Positions 15,501 through 24,959 of a stretch of 64,000 nt of DNA are shown piece after piece; the stretch's first letter is position 1; each line of letters opens with the position of its first letter. The stretch is taken from the NCBI RefSeq assembly GCF_030269925.1, contig NC_085121.1, positions 15,393,501 to 15,457,500 on the forward strand. Direction: 5' to 3'. Below the pieces are notes generated by a model. It made no database searches. It was not told the DNA's origin and saw only the letters and a program-made list of their open reading frames with translations. The translations under genes were made by a program, and so were the position numbers. Source of the DNA: Bombyx mori (taxonomy: Eukaryota; Arthropoda; Insecta; Lepidoptera; Bombycidae).

Positions 15501-18500
15501 TTAAAAAAAATATGTTTGCTCTTTGTGTATCGATATATATTATTTTGATATCGTTACTCATTAGCGTCAATTGGTCTCTCAACCTTGAAGTCTCTGAATC
15601 TAGATCAGACACTGCTGTTAGGGCGCATTGTGAATATGAATGTTTTGAACCGGACCACCGGATTGTCCATTATTGACGCGAAGTAAACATTCAGTTGCTG
15701 TTTTAAAGATTTTTTCCCGACCTAACCGCTGATATCCTCCTCAAGGGGCTATCCCTGGTACGCACAGTTTAGTAAGTGAGCTCACGGTGTTCAACCTGGA
15801 AGAACTTCCTAAAACTAGCCCTAGCAAGGACAGTGATTCACTGAAATCTACCAGTTTTTAGTTAGTGAAGTCAATCAATCTTTACTGGTGGTAGGACCTC
15901 TTGTGAGTCCGCACGGGTAGGTACCACCACCCCGCCTATTTCTGTCGTGAAGCAGTAATGGTTTCGGTTTGAAAGGTGGGGCAGCCATTGTAACTATACT
16001 GAGACCTTAAAACTTATATCAAGTTGGGTGGCGCGTTTACGTTGTAGATGTACATGGGCTATATAGGTCCGGTAACCACTACACACCAGGTGGGCTGTGA
16101 GCTCGTCCACCCACCTAAGCAATAAAAAAAAATCAAAATCAATACATTTCAAGAATTCCAAGAGTGAAATTGATTCGATTTATACTAGGTAAGTAGCTGT
16201 TCTCATTACGTCACCATTCCAAACTGCAAATATGAGTGGGAACAATCCGATAGTGTCACTCTGAAAACTTTATGTTAGTTATCCTTTCATCAGTTAACGA
16301 TAGTGTCACTTTGAAAACTTTATGTTAATTATCCTTTCATCAGTTGACGATAGTGTCACTTTGAAAACTTTATGTTAATTATCCTTTCATCAGTTGACGA
16401 TAGTGTCACTTTGAAAACTTTATGTTAATTATCCTTTCATCAGTTGACGATAGTGTCACTTTGAAAACTTTATGTTAATTATCCTTTCATCAGTTGACGA
16501 TAGTGTCACTTTGAAAACTTTATGTTAATTATCCTTTCATCAGTTGACGATAGTGTCACTTTGAAAACTTTATGTTAATTATCCTTTCATCAGTTGACGA
16601 TAGTGTCACTTTGAAAACTTTATGTTAATTATCCTTTCATCAGTTGACGATAGTGTCACTTTGAAAACTTTATGTTAATTATCCTTTCATCAGTTGACGA
16701 TAGTGTCACTTTGAAAACTTTATGTTAATTATCCTTTCATCAGTTGACGATAGTGTCACTTTGAAAACTTTATGTTAATTATCCTTTCATCAGTTGACGA
16801 TAGTGTCACTTTGAAAACTTTATGTTAATTATCCTTTCATCAGTTGACGATAGTGTCACTTTGAAAACTTTATGTTAATTATCATTTGTCACATTGTCAT
16901 TGGAATGTAATGGTTTTTTTTTTCTACAAAACTATCATCACGCATCTCTTCTACAATTCCATTTAAATATTTTTTAGTTAACTAGTAGCCTACGATCAAA
17001 AATGAATTGATTAAGTGCTACTAATATTTTCATGCTTTATCTTATCGCACACTTTTATTAAAGTAATAAATGTGATTTTATAATGAGTATTTGTTTAATG
17101 TTATAAACATTTAATTAAAATTGTGATTTGTATGAAATTTTCACAGATGAAAAGTACATTTTAGGTAAATTGTTTTGGTGTTTTTATTATCAAATGTTAT
17201 TCCTTCGTCATGAAAGTTAATTGTGAACATTCATTATGTATATTTTCATTTGATTTGATTAAAAAAATTGATACCTACCTGCAGTATTCAAACACCAGTT
17301 ACAATGCTGTACCAGGTGTCTATCTTTTAGGTCATGACACAACATCCATGTGATGTTAACAATAATAACTAATAAAATATGTTGTAGATGTAGATAAACA
17401 TAAAAATTTCAAAAAGTAAACTTTTTTTCGATAAAATTATAGACTTACAAGGCCAAACATTAAATGCTCAAAATTTCAGTCAAACCATTTATTCAACTTT
17501 TTCTAAAAAAAACCCCTTGGATTCAACAGCAAATGTGATATGTGATTTTTAAAAAAGCCACCTTTGAAGGTGAGATGGAAACAAAAATTTAGTGGACTTG
17601 GGTCTTTCAATAAGTATTTTGTATTGTTTGTAATACCTTAAAATAATACCTTTTAAAAGTCCATAAATAAATTATCATTTTCAACTTCATACTTACAAAA
17701 CTATCTTAACAGAACTAAATTTAAATGCCCAGGAGAGTGAGTCTCATTATAAGTGAATTTTATAACATGCCTCATTGAAATCTTTTCTCATCTAATTTCT
17801 TAAATCTTTACAAGTTTATTCATAAAAAAAAAAAAAAAAACATATTACACACAAACTAAACAGTAGAGTGTAGGAAACTGACAAAGTTTATTGTCATCTT
17901 ATTATTCATTATAAAATTGAATTAGAGATGGTTGGGCCACATGTGCATAGACCCAACCAAAAATTAGACTACAAAGTCTAAAATAATCAACACCTCACCT
18001 TACAGCACCACAAGGATTAAGGGCAGCAGACATAAACAGTAAACAGATGACTTAAAGAAAACAGCCAGTACCCTGCAGCTGAGAACAACACCAAACAGTA
18101 AATAAACAAGTAAAGTGGGAACTGTTGGAGATGCTCGAATGCCCCAATGTTGCATGCTAATCAAGGGAATGCTGTGTGCCAAAATAATAATGATGCTTTA
18201 ATAAATAATTATTTTAAGCAAATAGTTTTTGTATGCTCTATTTAGTACATAAAGCTTTTAAATTTGTATTGAACTCAATAACAATTGGCTGTACAGGATT
18301 AAAACAGCAGATGATCTTCTTGTTGACCAACAGTCTTATAGAGAAACCTTAGTTGCTAAAGATGTCAATCCCAGTAGATGACCACTACTGTCAACTTACA
18401 CAACACATGAGCAAGGGTGCTAATATGCTTTGTTTTAATGTGTTTAAATTCTAATGTGTTTAAAATTATCTGTATACCATTGTATCCCATACAAGACAGA

Positions 18501-18901
18501 TATTATAATAGGTACTACTACAGACTGATTTTCTTATGAGTACACTAACTATCTGTACTAATACTAATTTAAGGCTTGGCCTATAATCATTGCACCAAAT
18601 ACCTTTAACTATATCTCTGAAGATGTTAATGTACAGCGAAGAGATAATAAATAAAAGTCGAAACACTCACTTCGTGAAATGCATCATCTCCATCCTGGAA
18701 GAGTTGTTGGAATGCAAGGTCATTCCTCTGAGAGTCTGAGAGGAAGGATTCCGTTTCAGCAAGATCGGTCCTCTTGTGCTGCAGTTTAACACCACCGGCG
18801 TATATCGGAGTGGTTATCTTAGGCGTGAAGACATTCTCTTCTACTTTTACCAGCAGAGGCTTTGGTACGTCCTCTTCAAGCGATGGGTCTCCGTCGGACA
18901 T
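512..18901 (-). CDS. Anoctamin (TMEM16) family protein, N-terminal four exons, partial
   Basis: Anoctamins are dimeric membrane proteins acting as calcium-activated chloride channels or lipid scramblases. Four coding exons join in frame: 18671-18901 (start ATG at 18901-18899), 13734-13831, 4823-4924 and 512-728, all with GT/AG introns, giving 216 residues before the gene leaves the window. Exon 4 carries the family's cytoplasmic N-terminal signature: FNDGVRSIDYVLVWE, then RRIFEQNLEHDGLQLE, then GLNFVK, which normally leads into the first membrane region. The membrane domain and calcium-binding residues lie outside the window. Exons 1-3 are acidic and poorly conserved, as usual at anoctamin N termini. 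Introns are 3.9, 4.8 and 8.8 kb and full of repeats. The subfamily cannot be decided from this part. Exon 4 is the strongest evidence; exons 2 and 3 rest on splice sites and open phase-matched frames. Confidence 0.8.
787..1017 (-). mobile_element. Non-autonomous Helitron, degraded copy
   Basis: Same family as 30355-30609 and 62021-62312: the CTGACCCGGCAGACTTCGTA end, the ATTAGCCAAATCGG block and a TATATATAGA end. The terminal CTAG is mutated to CTTG here. It sits in the last visible anoctamin intron side. Confidence 0.65.
1588..1774 (+). mobile_element. Possible short Helitron (second family)
   Basis: Starts TCGCTATATCTGTCTGTCCC and ends GGGCGGGTCGCTAG, the TC...CTAG end pair used by Helitrons. 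It has no coding capacity and lies downstream of anoctamin exon 4 in the gene's orientation. The call is on end structure only. Confidence 0.45.
1920..2156. mobile_element. MITE, CGAGGGGTGAAAG family, one end eroded
   Basis: Shares the block from TTTATCTTTGTAATTAAAG through GGCTCTCCTGTA and the terminal TTTCACCCCTCGAT with copies at 8011-8279, 11786-12400 and 33539-33784. The left terminal inverted repeat is degraded. Confidence 0.55.
2252..2433 (+). repeat. Bm1-type SINE, 5'-truncated
   Basis: Begins inside the SINE body at the ATGCGTTTTGGTT motif and runs to a poly-A tail of about 14 nt. Confidence 0.8.
2711..2965 (+). repeat. Bm1-type SINE, body-only copy
   Basis: Near-consensus body starting at the ACTTGTGGTAGG variant and ending in AAGCAATAAAAAATAAAA. 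Confidence 0.85.
3264..3502 (-). repeat. Bm1-type SINE, body-only copy, minus orientation
   Basis: Reverse complement of the SINE body: TTTTATTGCTTAGATGGGTGG at the left, CCTACCACCAGT at the right. Confidence 0.85.
3641..3935 (+). pseudogene. RTE-type LINE, 3' fragment
   Basis: An open stretch ending at 3901 encodes the C-terminal tail typical of moth RTE retrotransposons: NLERLVVTGKIGGKK, then GPKRWSDQI and a RDRWRQLV motif, followed by a purine-rich GAGAGAGAGA end. The reverse transcriptase core and endonuclease are missing, so it is a 5'-truncated dead copy inside an anoctamin intron. The same tail recurs at 22170-22364. Confidence 0.75.
4066..4165. repeat. Possible lepidopteran dispersed repeat end
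   Basis: AACCGACTTCAAAAAAGGA followed by an A/T-rich run and TTTGTTACCTCAGAAC resembles a very common moth non-autonomous repeat. The far end was not found. Confidence 0.35.
4930..6148. other. Anoctamin intron, no feature recognised
   Basis: AT-rich intron sequence between exon 3 and the MITE at 6149. The open stretches here have no recognisable domain or splice context. Confidence 0.5.
6149..6303. mobile_element. MITE with 34-bp terminal inverted repeats
   Basis: The left end CGAGTTTTTTAACG through GCGTAAAAGTT is the near-perfect reverse complement of the right end AACTTTTACGC through AAAAAGCTCG. The element is 155 bp and noncoding; the interior has GTTGGAACG and CGTTCCAACT-like arms, so a transcript would fold on itself. 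A related partial copy is at 15125-15240. Confidence 0.75.
6860..7240 (-). pseudogene. LINE 3' fragment (RTE-like), antisense to the plus strand
   Basis: Read on the minus strand, interrupted frames give WYGHVM, EVGKRMLTMNVEGYRERG, RPKKKCMDCVKDDM and KTCFADPR, the tail of insect RTE-like reverse transcriptases. Stop codons break the frame, and the reverse transcriptase motifs are absent. Located in an anoctamin intron. Confidence 0.65.
8011..8279. mobile_element. MITE, CGAGGGGTGAAAG family
   Basis: Left end ATATCGAGGGGTGAAAGG and the inverted right end CCCCCCTCCATATAT enclose about 270 noncoding bp shared with copies at 1920, 11786 and 33539. The subterminal TAAGCGACAT motif occurs at both ends. 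Confidence 0.65.
8691..8934 (-). repeat. Bm1-type SINE, body-only copy, minus orientation
   Basis: Full body from TTATTGCTTATATGGGTGG to CCTACCACCAGT. Confidence 0.85.
9089..9122. repeat. Perfect 16-bp palindrome
   Basis: AAATAAGACCACAAAT and its exact reverse complement are separated by 2 nt. In an intron; could be the relic of a small inverted-repeat element. Confidence 0.8.
9123..10555. other. Anoctamin intron, no feature recognised
   Basis: AT-rich sequence with no recognisable coding exon. The largest open stretch on the plus strand (9464-9691) has no known domain. Confidence 0.5.
10556..10910 (-). repeat. Retroposon 3' fragment (repeat family X)
   Basis: A poly-T at the left marks the 3' end of a minus-orientation element. 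Blocks GGCGAGAAACTCAGTGGGCTG and AGCCCTTCGTCGCTAGCGACG recur at 13177-13560, 15712-15866, 53777-54040 and 58716-58989. Likely LINE-derived; the family is not identified. Confidence 0.6.
11786..12400. mobile_element. MITE, CGAGGGGTGAAAG family, with internal insertion
   Basis: Termini TCTCGAGGGGTGAAAGGC and CTTTTCAACCCGTGATAT match the family. The middle third (about 11945-12300) is absent from sister copies, so a further sequence seems to have inserted; its own ends are not clear. Confidence 0.55.
12490..12718 (+). repeat. Bm1-type SINE, body-only copy
   Basis: Body from ACTGGTGGTAGG to GGCAATAAAAAAAATAAAA with small deletions near the 3' end. Confidence 0.8.
13177..13560. repeat. Two family-X retroposon fragments in opposite orientation
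   Basis: The left piece (about 13177-13290) is in plus orientation, the right piece (about 13294-13500, poly-T at its left) in minus, with a further plus-oriented 3' tail to 13560. TTTCTCGCCGG appears on the left and CCGGCGAGAAAC on the right, so the pair forms an inverted repeat. Confidence 0.55.
13835..15124. other. Anoctamin intron, no feature recognised
   Basis: The region upstream of exon 2 shows no recognisable exon or repeat of known family. Confidence 0.45.
15125..15240. mobile_element. Partial MITE related to 6149-6303
   Basis: Shares GCTAGGGGCGATGTTCCAACT and TTACGCTATCGAGAACGTTTAAAAA with the intact copy; the left terminal repeat is mostly missing. Confidence 0.6.
15712..15866 (-). 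repeat. Family-X retroposon fragment, degenerate
   Basis: Blocks resembling GTGAGCTCACGGGGCTCAAC and the CTAGCAAG...AGTG segment of the other family-X copies, in minus orientation with T-rich left end. Confidence 0.45.
15883..16131 (+). repeat. Bm1-type SINE, body-only copy
   Basis: Body from ACTGGTGGTAGGACC to CTAAGCAATAAAAAAAA, with a few small indels. Confidence 0.85.
16248..16883. repeat. 50-bp minisatellite, about 12.7 copies
   Basis: Units begin CGATAGTGTCACTTTGAAAA and recur every 50 bp from 16248 to 16848, followed by a 36-bp partial unit. The first unit carries several differences; the later units look identical. Noncoding, in the first anoctamin intron. The homogeneity implies recent expansion or ongoing conversion. 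Confidence 0.97.
16884..18670. other. Anoctamin intron 1, no feature recognised
   Basis: AT-rich sequence between the minisatellite and exon 1. No phase-compatible exon or recognised repeat was seen. Confidence 0.45.
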
Positions 18902-19130
18902 CACAATTCACAATATTCACCGAGAACTCAGCGTCATGTCAACAAACACTAACCAGTCCGTAACTTCTCTCAGAGATTAGTCACACACAATAGAAACAAT
19001 AAGATTTATCTCGAAATAATTTTCTTGGATACCTATTTATGAACAACGAACAAGTGAACGTGCGGCGGTAATACGAAAAATGACTTAAAAATACCCACAA
19101 TTTTAATTATGTTTTTTAAACAGGCATATA

Positions 19131-20372
19131 GTAATCGGCAAACTTCTTGAGCAAATGACCATAGATTATACACTTCAAATGACCTTGACTGCGCAGAACC
19201 GAATTTTAGGTCACTTTGGTGGTGAGGGTGAGGCGCGACGGCAGGGGAAATCGTATCGAGCGCGTTATTGGTAGATCAGTCGAACCTTGCGTCCCGCACC
19301 GCGCCCTCATTCCGCTTGCTCCCAAAAGTACGCTTGCGTACAGTGGAAAGTCTATCGTTATTAATCGTTAAGTTATTTGTTATAATTGCTTGTGGACTTT
19401 GTTGCCATTGAATTGTTGAGTGTTTGTTGATTTTTTATAAAATATACACTATGCCGTGACAAACTGGTGTAGTACTTAAAAGAAAGGGTAGAAAATTTGT
19501 GTACGACGTATATTGCTTCATTATAAAACAGGGGATGAATGATATGGAAAAATTAAAACAGACTTCGGAAGCAACAAAAACATCAGTGAGTACTGTTAGG
19601 TGCATTATTAACGAAGCTAAAGGCTCTGGCTTGCTCGCCGTGTTTCGGACTCCGGGTAAGAAAAGATCAGGGAAAAAGAAAGTTACCGGAATGGATAGTT
19701 TCGTTCAATCTGTAATAAAAAGATGTAATCATAATAACTACATAACAAGCAGCGAAACTCCGTACCGTAGAAAGGCTTCGAAGAATTTAAAGAAGATATA
19801 AATTTTAATGGCTCGGAACGAAGCTTACGACGAATTATGAAAGAGCTAGGCTTCCGATGGAAAAAAAGAACAGAAAATAATCGGAAGCTGGTAAATGAAA
19901 AAAGTAACATTCGATTACTACGAATCGAATATCTTCAAAAAATAATTAATTATAGACAAAAAAGAAGACCGAATCGACCGAGTTGTAAACTACGCCGATG
20001 AGCCCTATGTCGACTCATCACGATGATAGCGACTCGGGTGATGAAAACAGTGATGATGATGATGGTCAAGATTATGATAACGAAAAAAAAATTACAAATA
20101 CCAGCTTCGCTTTAACTGAACCAAGACATGGCAACAGCTCTAGTTTTGACTTAATAGAAGGAATATCTATTTTACCCCAAGATTAAATTATTACAATTAT
20201 TAACCTATATGTTTTGTTGATGTTCTAATAAATATATAAATAAATACATATGTTGATTTTAATAATTTAATAGCATTATGACGCAGAGTAAGTAATGTTT
20301 TTGCACGTGAGTGTACCATGCGCAAACTTACCCCCACTACGTCAACAAATGCTCAAGAAGTTTGCCGGTTAT
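19131..20372 (+). mobile_element. Tc1/mariner-type DNA transposon, internally deleted
   Basis: Terminal inverted repeats of about 23 bp: left GTAATCGGCAAACTTCTTGA at 19131, right complement TCAAGAAGTTTGCCGGTTAT ending at 20372, each flanked by TA as expected for this superfamily. The remnant transposase starts around 19450 with a helix-turn-helix region (TSEATKTSVSTVR), shifts frame near 19790, continues with LRRIMKELGFRWKK and the first-aspartate motif region YADEPYVDSS near 20000, then jumps to an acidic tail (DSDSGDENSDDDD). The catalytic core after the first Asp is missing. It lies just upstream of the anoctamin start. Confidence 0.75.
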
Positions 20373-20683
20373 TATACCTATATTTAATGATATGAACTTT
20401 TTTTGGAAACTCAATTTAGACTTTTTATGTACCGTACCAAAAGTCAAAGACTTCTTCCCCCGCCCGCTGTCTATAATTAAAAAACTTGTTCTTAAGTGTA
20501 TGACCATTGGTGCTTACACTTTCTGACCAAATCTATGGTCAGTAAATCTGCACTAAGCAAAACATCTTCTGTCATCGTCTCTGTTGGAGTTTGATTATGC
20601 AGATACGGCGTTTGGATTTCTAATATTTTTTTTGTTTTAGATATTTGAGTTTTTTATTTATTTTATACCAGTGATTGGATTTC

Positions 20684-20924
20684 TTATTTATTGCTAGATA
20701 GGTGGACGAGCTCACAGCCCACCTGGTGTTAAGTGGTTACTGGAGCCCATAGACATCTATAACGTAAATGCGCCACCCACCTTGAGATATAAGTTCTAAG
20801 GTCTCAAGTATAGTTACAACGGCTGCCCCACCCTTCAAACTGAAACGCATTACTGCTTCACGGCAGAAATAGGCCGGGCGGTGGTACCTACCCGTGCGGA
20901 CTCACAAGAGATCCTTCCACCAGT
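20684..20924 (-). repeat. Bm1-type SINE, body-only copy, minus orientation
   Basis: TTATTGCTAGATAGGTGG to CTTCCACCAGT, close to the family consensus. Confidence 0.85.
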
Positions 20925-21076
20925 AATACTTTTTTATTTCCAGTCAACGTGATGCAGCCCGTGGCCGAGGAAGAGGTGGGCGTGGTGGCGGTCAACGTGT
21001 CCGAACGCGTGGTTGTAGTCGCCACCAAGCCCGGCCTTTGACCTCTGAATCGTAATTACCCTTATTTTTATAAATT

Positions 21077-21355
21077 TTTGTTTGTTTGTTTTATTGCATT
21101 GATGGGTGGACGAGCTCACGGCCCACCTGATTTTAAGTGGTTACCGAAGCCCAGATACATCTACCACTTTTTTGTTTGTTTGTTTTATTACATTGATGGA
21201 TGGACGAGCTCACGGCCCACCTGATGTTAAGTGGTTACCGAAGCCCAGATACATCTACAACTTTTTTTGTTTGTTTGTTTTATTGCATTGATGGGTGGAC
21301 GAGCTCATGGCCCACCTGATGTTAAGTGGTTACTGAAGCCTAGATATATCTACAA
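21077..21355 (-). repeat. Three tandem copies of a SINE-like 3' end, about 94 bp each
   Basis: GATGGGTGGACGAGCTCA starts at 21101, 21195 (one change) and 21290, each preceded by TTTGTTTGTTTTATT. The unit resembles the 3' end of the Bm1-type SINE but with GAAGCCCAGATACATCTAC, so it is a variant family. Confidence 0.8.
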
Positions 21356-21708
21356 CTTTTTACACAAGCTCATTTCATATATTTATTTTAATGCTTATAC
21401 GCATTTCAGACTTCAATCGATGGTCATTGAAGAGTTGCCACCCGGCCAACCACAGGAGAACCCACGGCACCCTAAGAGGGTAAGGGTGCTCTCTCCTATG
21501 GTCGCGAAACACCCAGGGTGTGTATTCTGGTACTTTTAAATATATTTAAGTTTTTTAATAGCAAAACAGTATTTGTAGCTTTATTTTCAGATCGGAATTG
21601 TAGAGACCGGACCTTCCGACTTCGGACCTGGATGCTTCAGTGCCATCACCTGCCCTGTAACTATATTATTCAATAATATAACCTATTTAATAATATAATA
21701 TATCCGCT

Positions 21709-22392
21709 ATGAGCCAACTAAACAAAATATGGCGAGATCGAAACATACTCAAGAAGACGAAAGTGCAAATTGTTGAGACGCTCATTTTCTTAATCTTTTT
21801 GTATGGGGCTGAGACTTTTTTTTTTTTTTTTTCGGGTAGATGGCCGATCCTCCTACGAGGTCCCCGCGCAAAAGGAGCGCGCGGGGTATGTGAGACTCAA
21901 CGGTCTGCATGGTGTTGTGAGCAGACCGCGGGCCCAAGGATTTTAGGAATGGGGCTGAGACCTGGATCTTGAAAGAGTCTGACAGGCGACGCACAGACGC
22001 GTTTGAGATGTGGTGCTGGCGGCGCATGTTGCGCATCCCTTGGACGGCTTTCCGGACGAACGCTTCCATCCTCAACGAGCTAAAACTTGACCAAAGGCTA
22101 TCCACCAAATGTCTATATAGAGTGCTCCAATACTTTGGTCATATAGCAAGAAAACCCTCTGACAACCTGGAGAGACTCATAGTGACGGGTAAAGTGGATG
22201 GAAGACGATCCAGAGATCGTAGTTGGAAAAGATGGAGTGACCAAGTGTCTGAGTGTCTGGACATGAGACTGAGCCACGCACTTCACTGTGCCACTGACCG
22301 ACATAAGTGGCTAAAAATTACAAAAAAAGGTCACAGGCGGGCGCATCACGATGCTCAGCAATGAGCGATCGACTGAAGGAGGAGGAGGAGGA
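21709..22392 (+). pseudogene. RTE-type LINE 3' fragment inserted in the piggyBac relic
   Basis: Encodes the end of the reverse transcriptase and C-terminal tail: VETLIFLIFLYGAET, then after an insertion WILKESDRRRTDAFEMWCWR, HIARKPSDNLERLIVTGK and RSWKRWSDQV, ending with GGAGGAGGAGGA. The 5' two thirds are missing. The reading frame is split by a 133-bp retroinsertion at 21816-21948. Confidence 0.85.
21816..21948 (-). mobile_element. Nested retroinsertion with 13-bp target duplication
   Basis: ATGGGGCTGAGAC is present at 21803-21815 and again at 21949-21961. The insert begins with 17 T, so it is a poly-A retroposon tail in minus orientation, about 133 bp, with a GC-rich hairpin (CCCCGCGCAAAAGGAGCGCG). 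The source family is not identified; a short frame on the minus strand looks like a LINE C terminus. Confidence 0.85.
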
Positions 22393-24642
22393 TAACCTAT
22401 TTTATAAATAAATAATGAAAAATATACTACAGAAACTAAATTTTTGAGCCATTAAATTTATTAAATTTTTATTCAATAATTATTGGTTAGTTCAAAATCA
22501 AAGAAAAACTTGAATTTTGAGATGAGGTGCCTTAGTTGATTTTTTTATTTTATTTTGTACTCATTTCTTAAAACATTTTTTTTGTAGATACTTAAAATCC
22601 TGGGCCCAGCACTAGCGGGGCCAGCACCCCGGTCATGGAGCGGCCCGGCACTAGCGGGACCAGCACCCCAGCCACCGAGCGGCCTGTGTAAGTATACATT
22701 TTTTACACATGCAAATAAACATATTTTTATACGTTTTTTTTTTATATATGTTTTTAAATATTCTTTCTATTTTGTAGTATCCCTTCGTCCTCTCGACCTC
22801 TTCCTCCTCCTCGCGAAGACGAAATTATGGCTCTGCTGAATTATGGTAAGTACATTATGACATCAACCTTTTTATCAATACTCGCGAAAGTAAAATACCT
22901 ATTAAAATCGAAACCATAACTAATAACTTTTTTCCTTTCAGGCAGCGAAGAGGACTCTGAGGGAGAGGACGAAGATATTCTGCAGCCGCCGTTGGTTCCC
23001 CGGTCGACCAGGATGTGGCTGGACGAAGAGGATGAGGAAGTTGTACCAGAAGCGTAGAGGCTTAGTATTAATTTGGAGTGGCCTCAACCTCTTCGTCCAT
23101 CCACGTCTGCCCCAATGGACGCCTCACTGACGTCAACATTAGAACCTAAGGATAAATTTAAGTTCGAATGGAGAAATATATCGATGCCTCAAATAGAACC
23201 TCATTTAAGGCGAGAACCTTTCTCCGAAATTAGTGGTCCATCGGTTTATTTCGCGACTCCGTACGAAGCATTTATTGCCATATGGGGTCGTGAAATTATG
23301 GAAGTGATAGTCAAGGAAACCAACATTTATGTACAGCAGCTGGCAACGGTCATGTTGGCGAGTGGGACGATCGGCCCTCATAACCGGATTACTCGGATGG
23401 CAAGATACGAATGTAAACAAACTTTATACGTATTTTGCCATCGTTCTGGCTATGGGGGTGGTCATCAAAAGCCGTTTAGAGGACTATTGGAATACCGCGA
23501 GGGACATTTTTATACTCTGGGCCTCTCCGCGGAGATGTCATATGACCGTTTCCAGCTGTTGTCCAAATGCCTGCACTTTAATAACAACGAATATTGTGAC
23601 ATTACAATGTTGACACGACGCCAGGCCAAGCTCTATAAAATACAGCCAATAGTAGACCATTTAAATACAAAATTTGCGGAGCTGTACAATTTGAGTCAGA
23701 ATTTAGCAGTGGATGAGAGTTTGACGATGTAGAAGGGCTGGCTTGATATGAGCCAGTTCATTCCTAACAAGACAGTGACAATTGGGATCAAAACTTATGA
23801 AGTGTGTGAATCGCAGAGTGGTTACCTGTGGCAGTTTGAAGTTCACGCAGGCCATGACATCTCGGCTTCACAGGACGATTCAATATCTGGCACAGTACCA
23901 GCTCTCGTGCTCAGACTTTTTAGTGGTCTTGAGCATAAAGGGCACACAATATGGATGGATAATTTTTATAACTCTCCAGCGCTAGCCCGAGAACTTAAGA
24001 CCCACGGCTTTGACTGTGTGGGCACACTGTGGACTAACCGACAATTTGTGCTGTACGAATTGACGTCTCTTACAAAAAAGGATATGACAGTCGGTCAAGT
24101 GATGTACCTCGGGAGATGTGGATCTTTTGGTGTGGAAAGATAAAAACCGGGTGGCTTTTATTTCCACATACCATGGTCTCGCATCTGTTAGGTTTTAGGA
24201 AAGACTGAAGTCGACTGTCGCTTGCGATTATAATGTTTATATAGGCGAAGTAGACCCCAAGGACCAGCAGCTCGCGATGTACCCCATAGAAAGAAGAACG
24301 ACAAGAGCTTGGTACAAGAAGTTGTTTAGAAGGCTCTTAAACGCTAGTGTCTTGAACTCACACATACTACACCAAGATCATTCGTTTTCACACCGTAAAT
24401 TCCGGACGGTGTTGATCACTCAATTATTGACTAGACATAGAAAGCATCCTCCACCTAGCACACAACTCACACCAAAACAAGTGCATCGCCCGGCACAGTA
24501 TGACATGATCAAGGGCGGAAAATCTGACCCCCTTAGGCGAACATGTATCGTCTGCTCCAAGCGGACTAATTCATATTGTAGAGCCTGTAACCAGCCAATG
24601 TGCACCTACTCCTGCTACGGGACACACCACGCCACACACTGA

Positions 24643-24830
24643 CACTTTACCGCTCATTGACACTTTTTATACACACACGCGCACGCACACATACAGGGTA
24701 TATAGGCACTAGTGTTAAAGATATTTCTATTGCCCTTGTAGCCAGACGAGCATACCTGATGGTGAGTGGTTACCATAAAAGTTGCGACGAGCATACCTGG
24801 TGGTAAGTGGTTACCGTAAAAAGTTGGTGG
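24643..24830. repeat. SINE/LINE tail fragments after the piggyBac relic
   Basis: CAGACGAGCATACCTGATGGTGAGTGG and a near-repeat GACGAGCATACCTGGTGG occur 50 bp apart and match the tail of the LINE at 60490-60546. Simple CA-rich sequence precedes them. Confidence 0.5.
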
Positions 24831-24959
24831 TTTGTTATTGTTACCATTCATATTGTTGCACAGTACTAAAAAATGCTGCATGTGTTGTACTTTTTTTGTT
24901 ATTTGCCGAGTTATGGCCAGCGTCGTGTCAACAATGGAATTCACAATTAATTATTAAAG

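Larger units (their letters stand above)
20941..24642 (+). pseudogene. Decayed piggyBac-like transposase gene with spliced 5' exons
   Basis: PiggyBac transposases cut and paste at TTAA. The main body (23073-24642) shows SQNLAVDESL and HTIWMDNFYNSPALA around the first two catalytic Asp residues, GEVDPKDQQL around the third, MYPIERRTTRAWYKKLFRRL, and a C-terminal Cys-rich zinc region (CIVCSKRTN, CRAC, CTYSC). It is broken by stops at 23055 and 23730, a frameshift near 24105 and a stop near 24197. Upstream are exon-like blocks with proper GT/AG ends: about 20941-21050 (Arg/Gly-rich), 22589-22689 (STSG repeats), 22780-22849 and 22943 onward (acidic). An RTE LINE interrupts it at 21709-22392. Terminal repeats were not found. 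Either an intron-bearing piggyBac or a former domesticated gene. Confidence 0.8.

Noticed and set aside
16248..16883. CRISPR-like regular repeats
   Set aside because: Units are contiguous with no variable spacers and the DNA is animal; it is a minisatellite.
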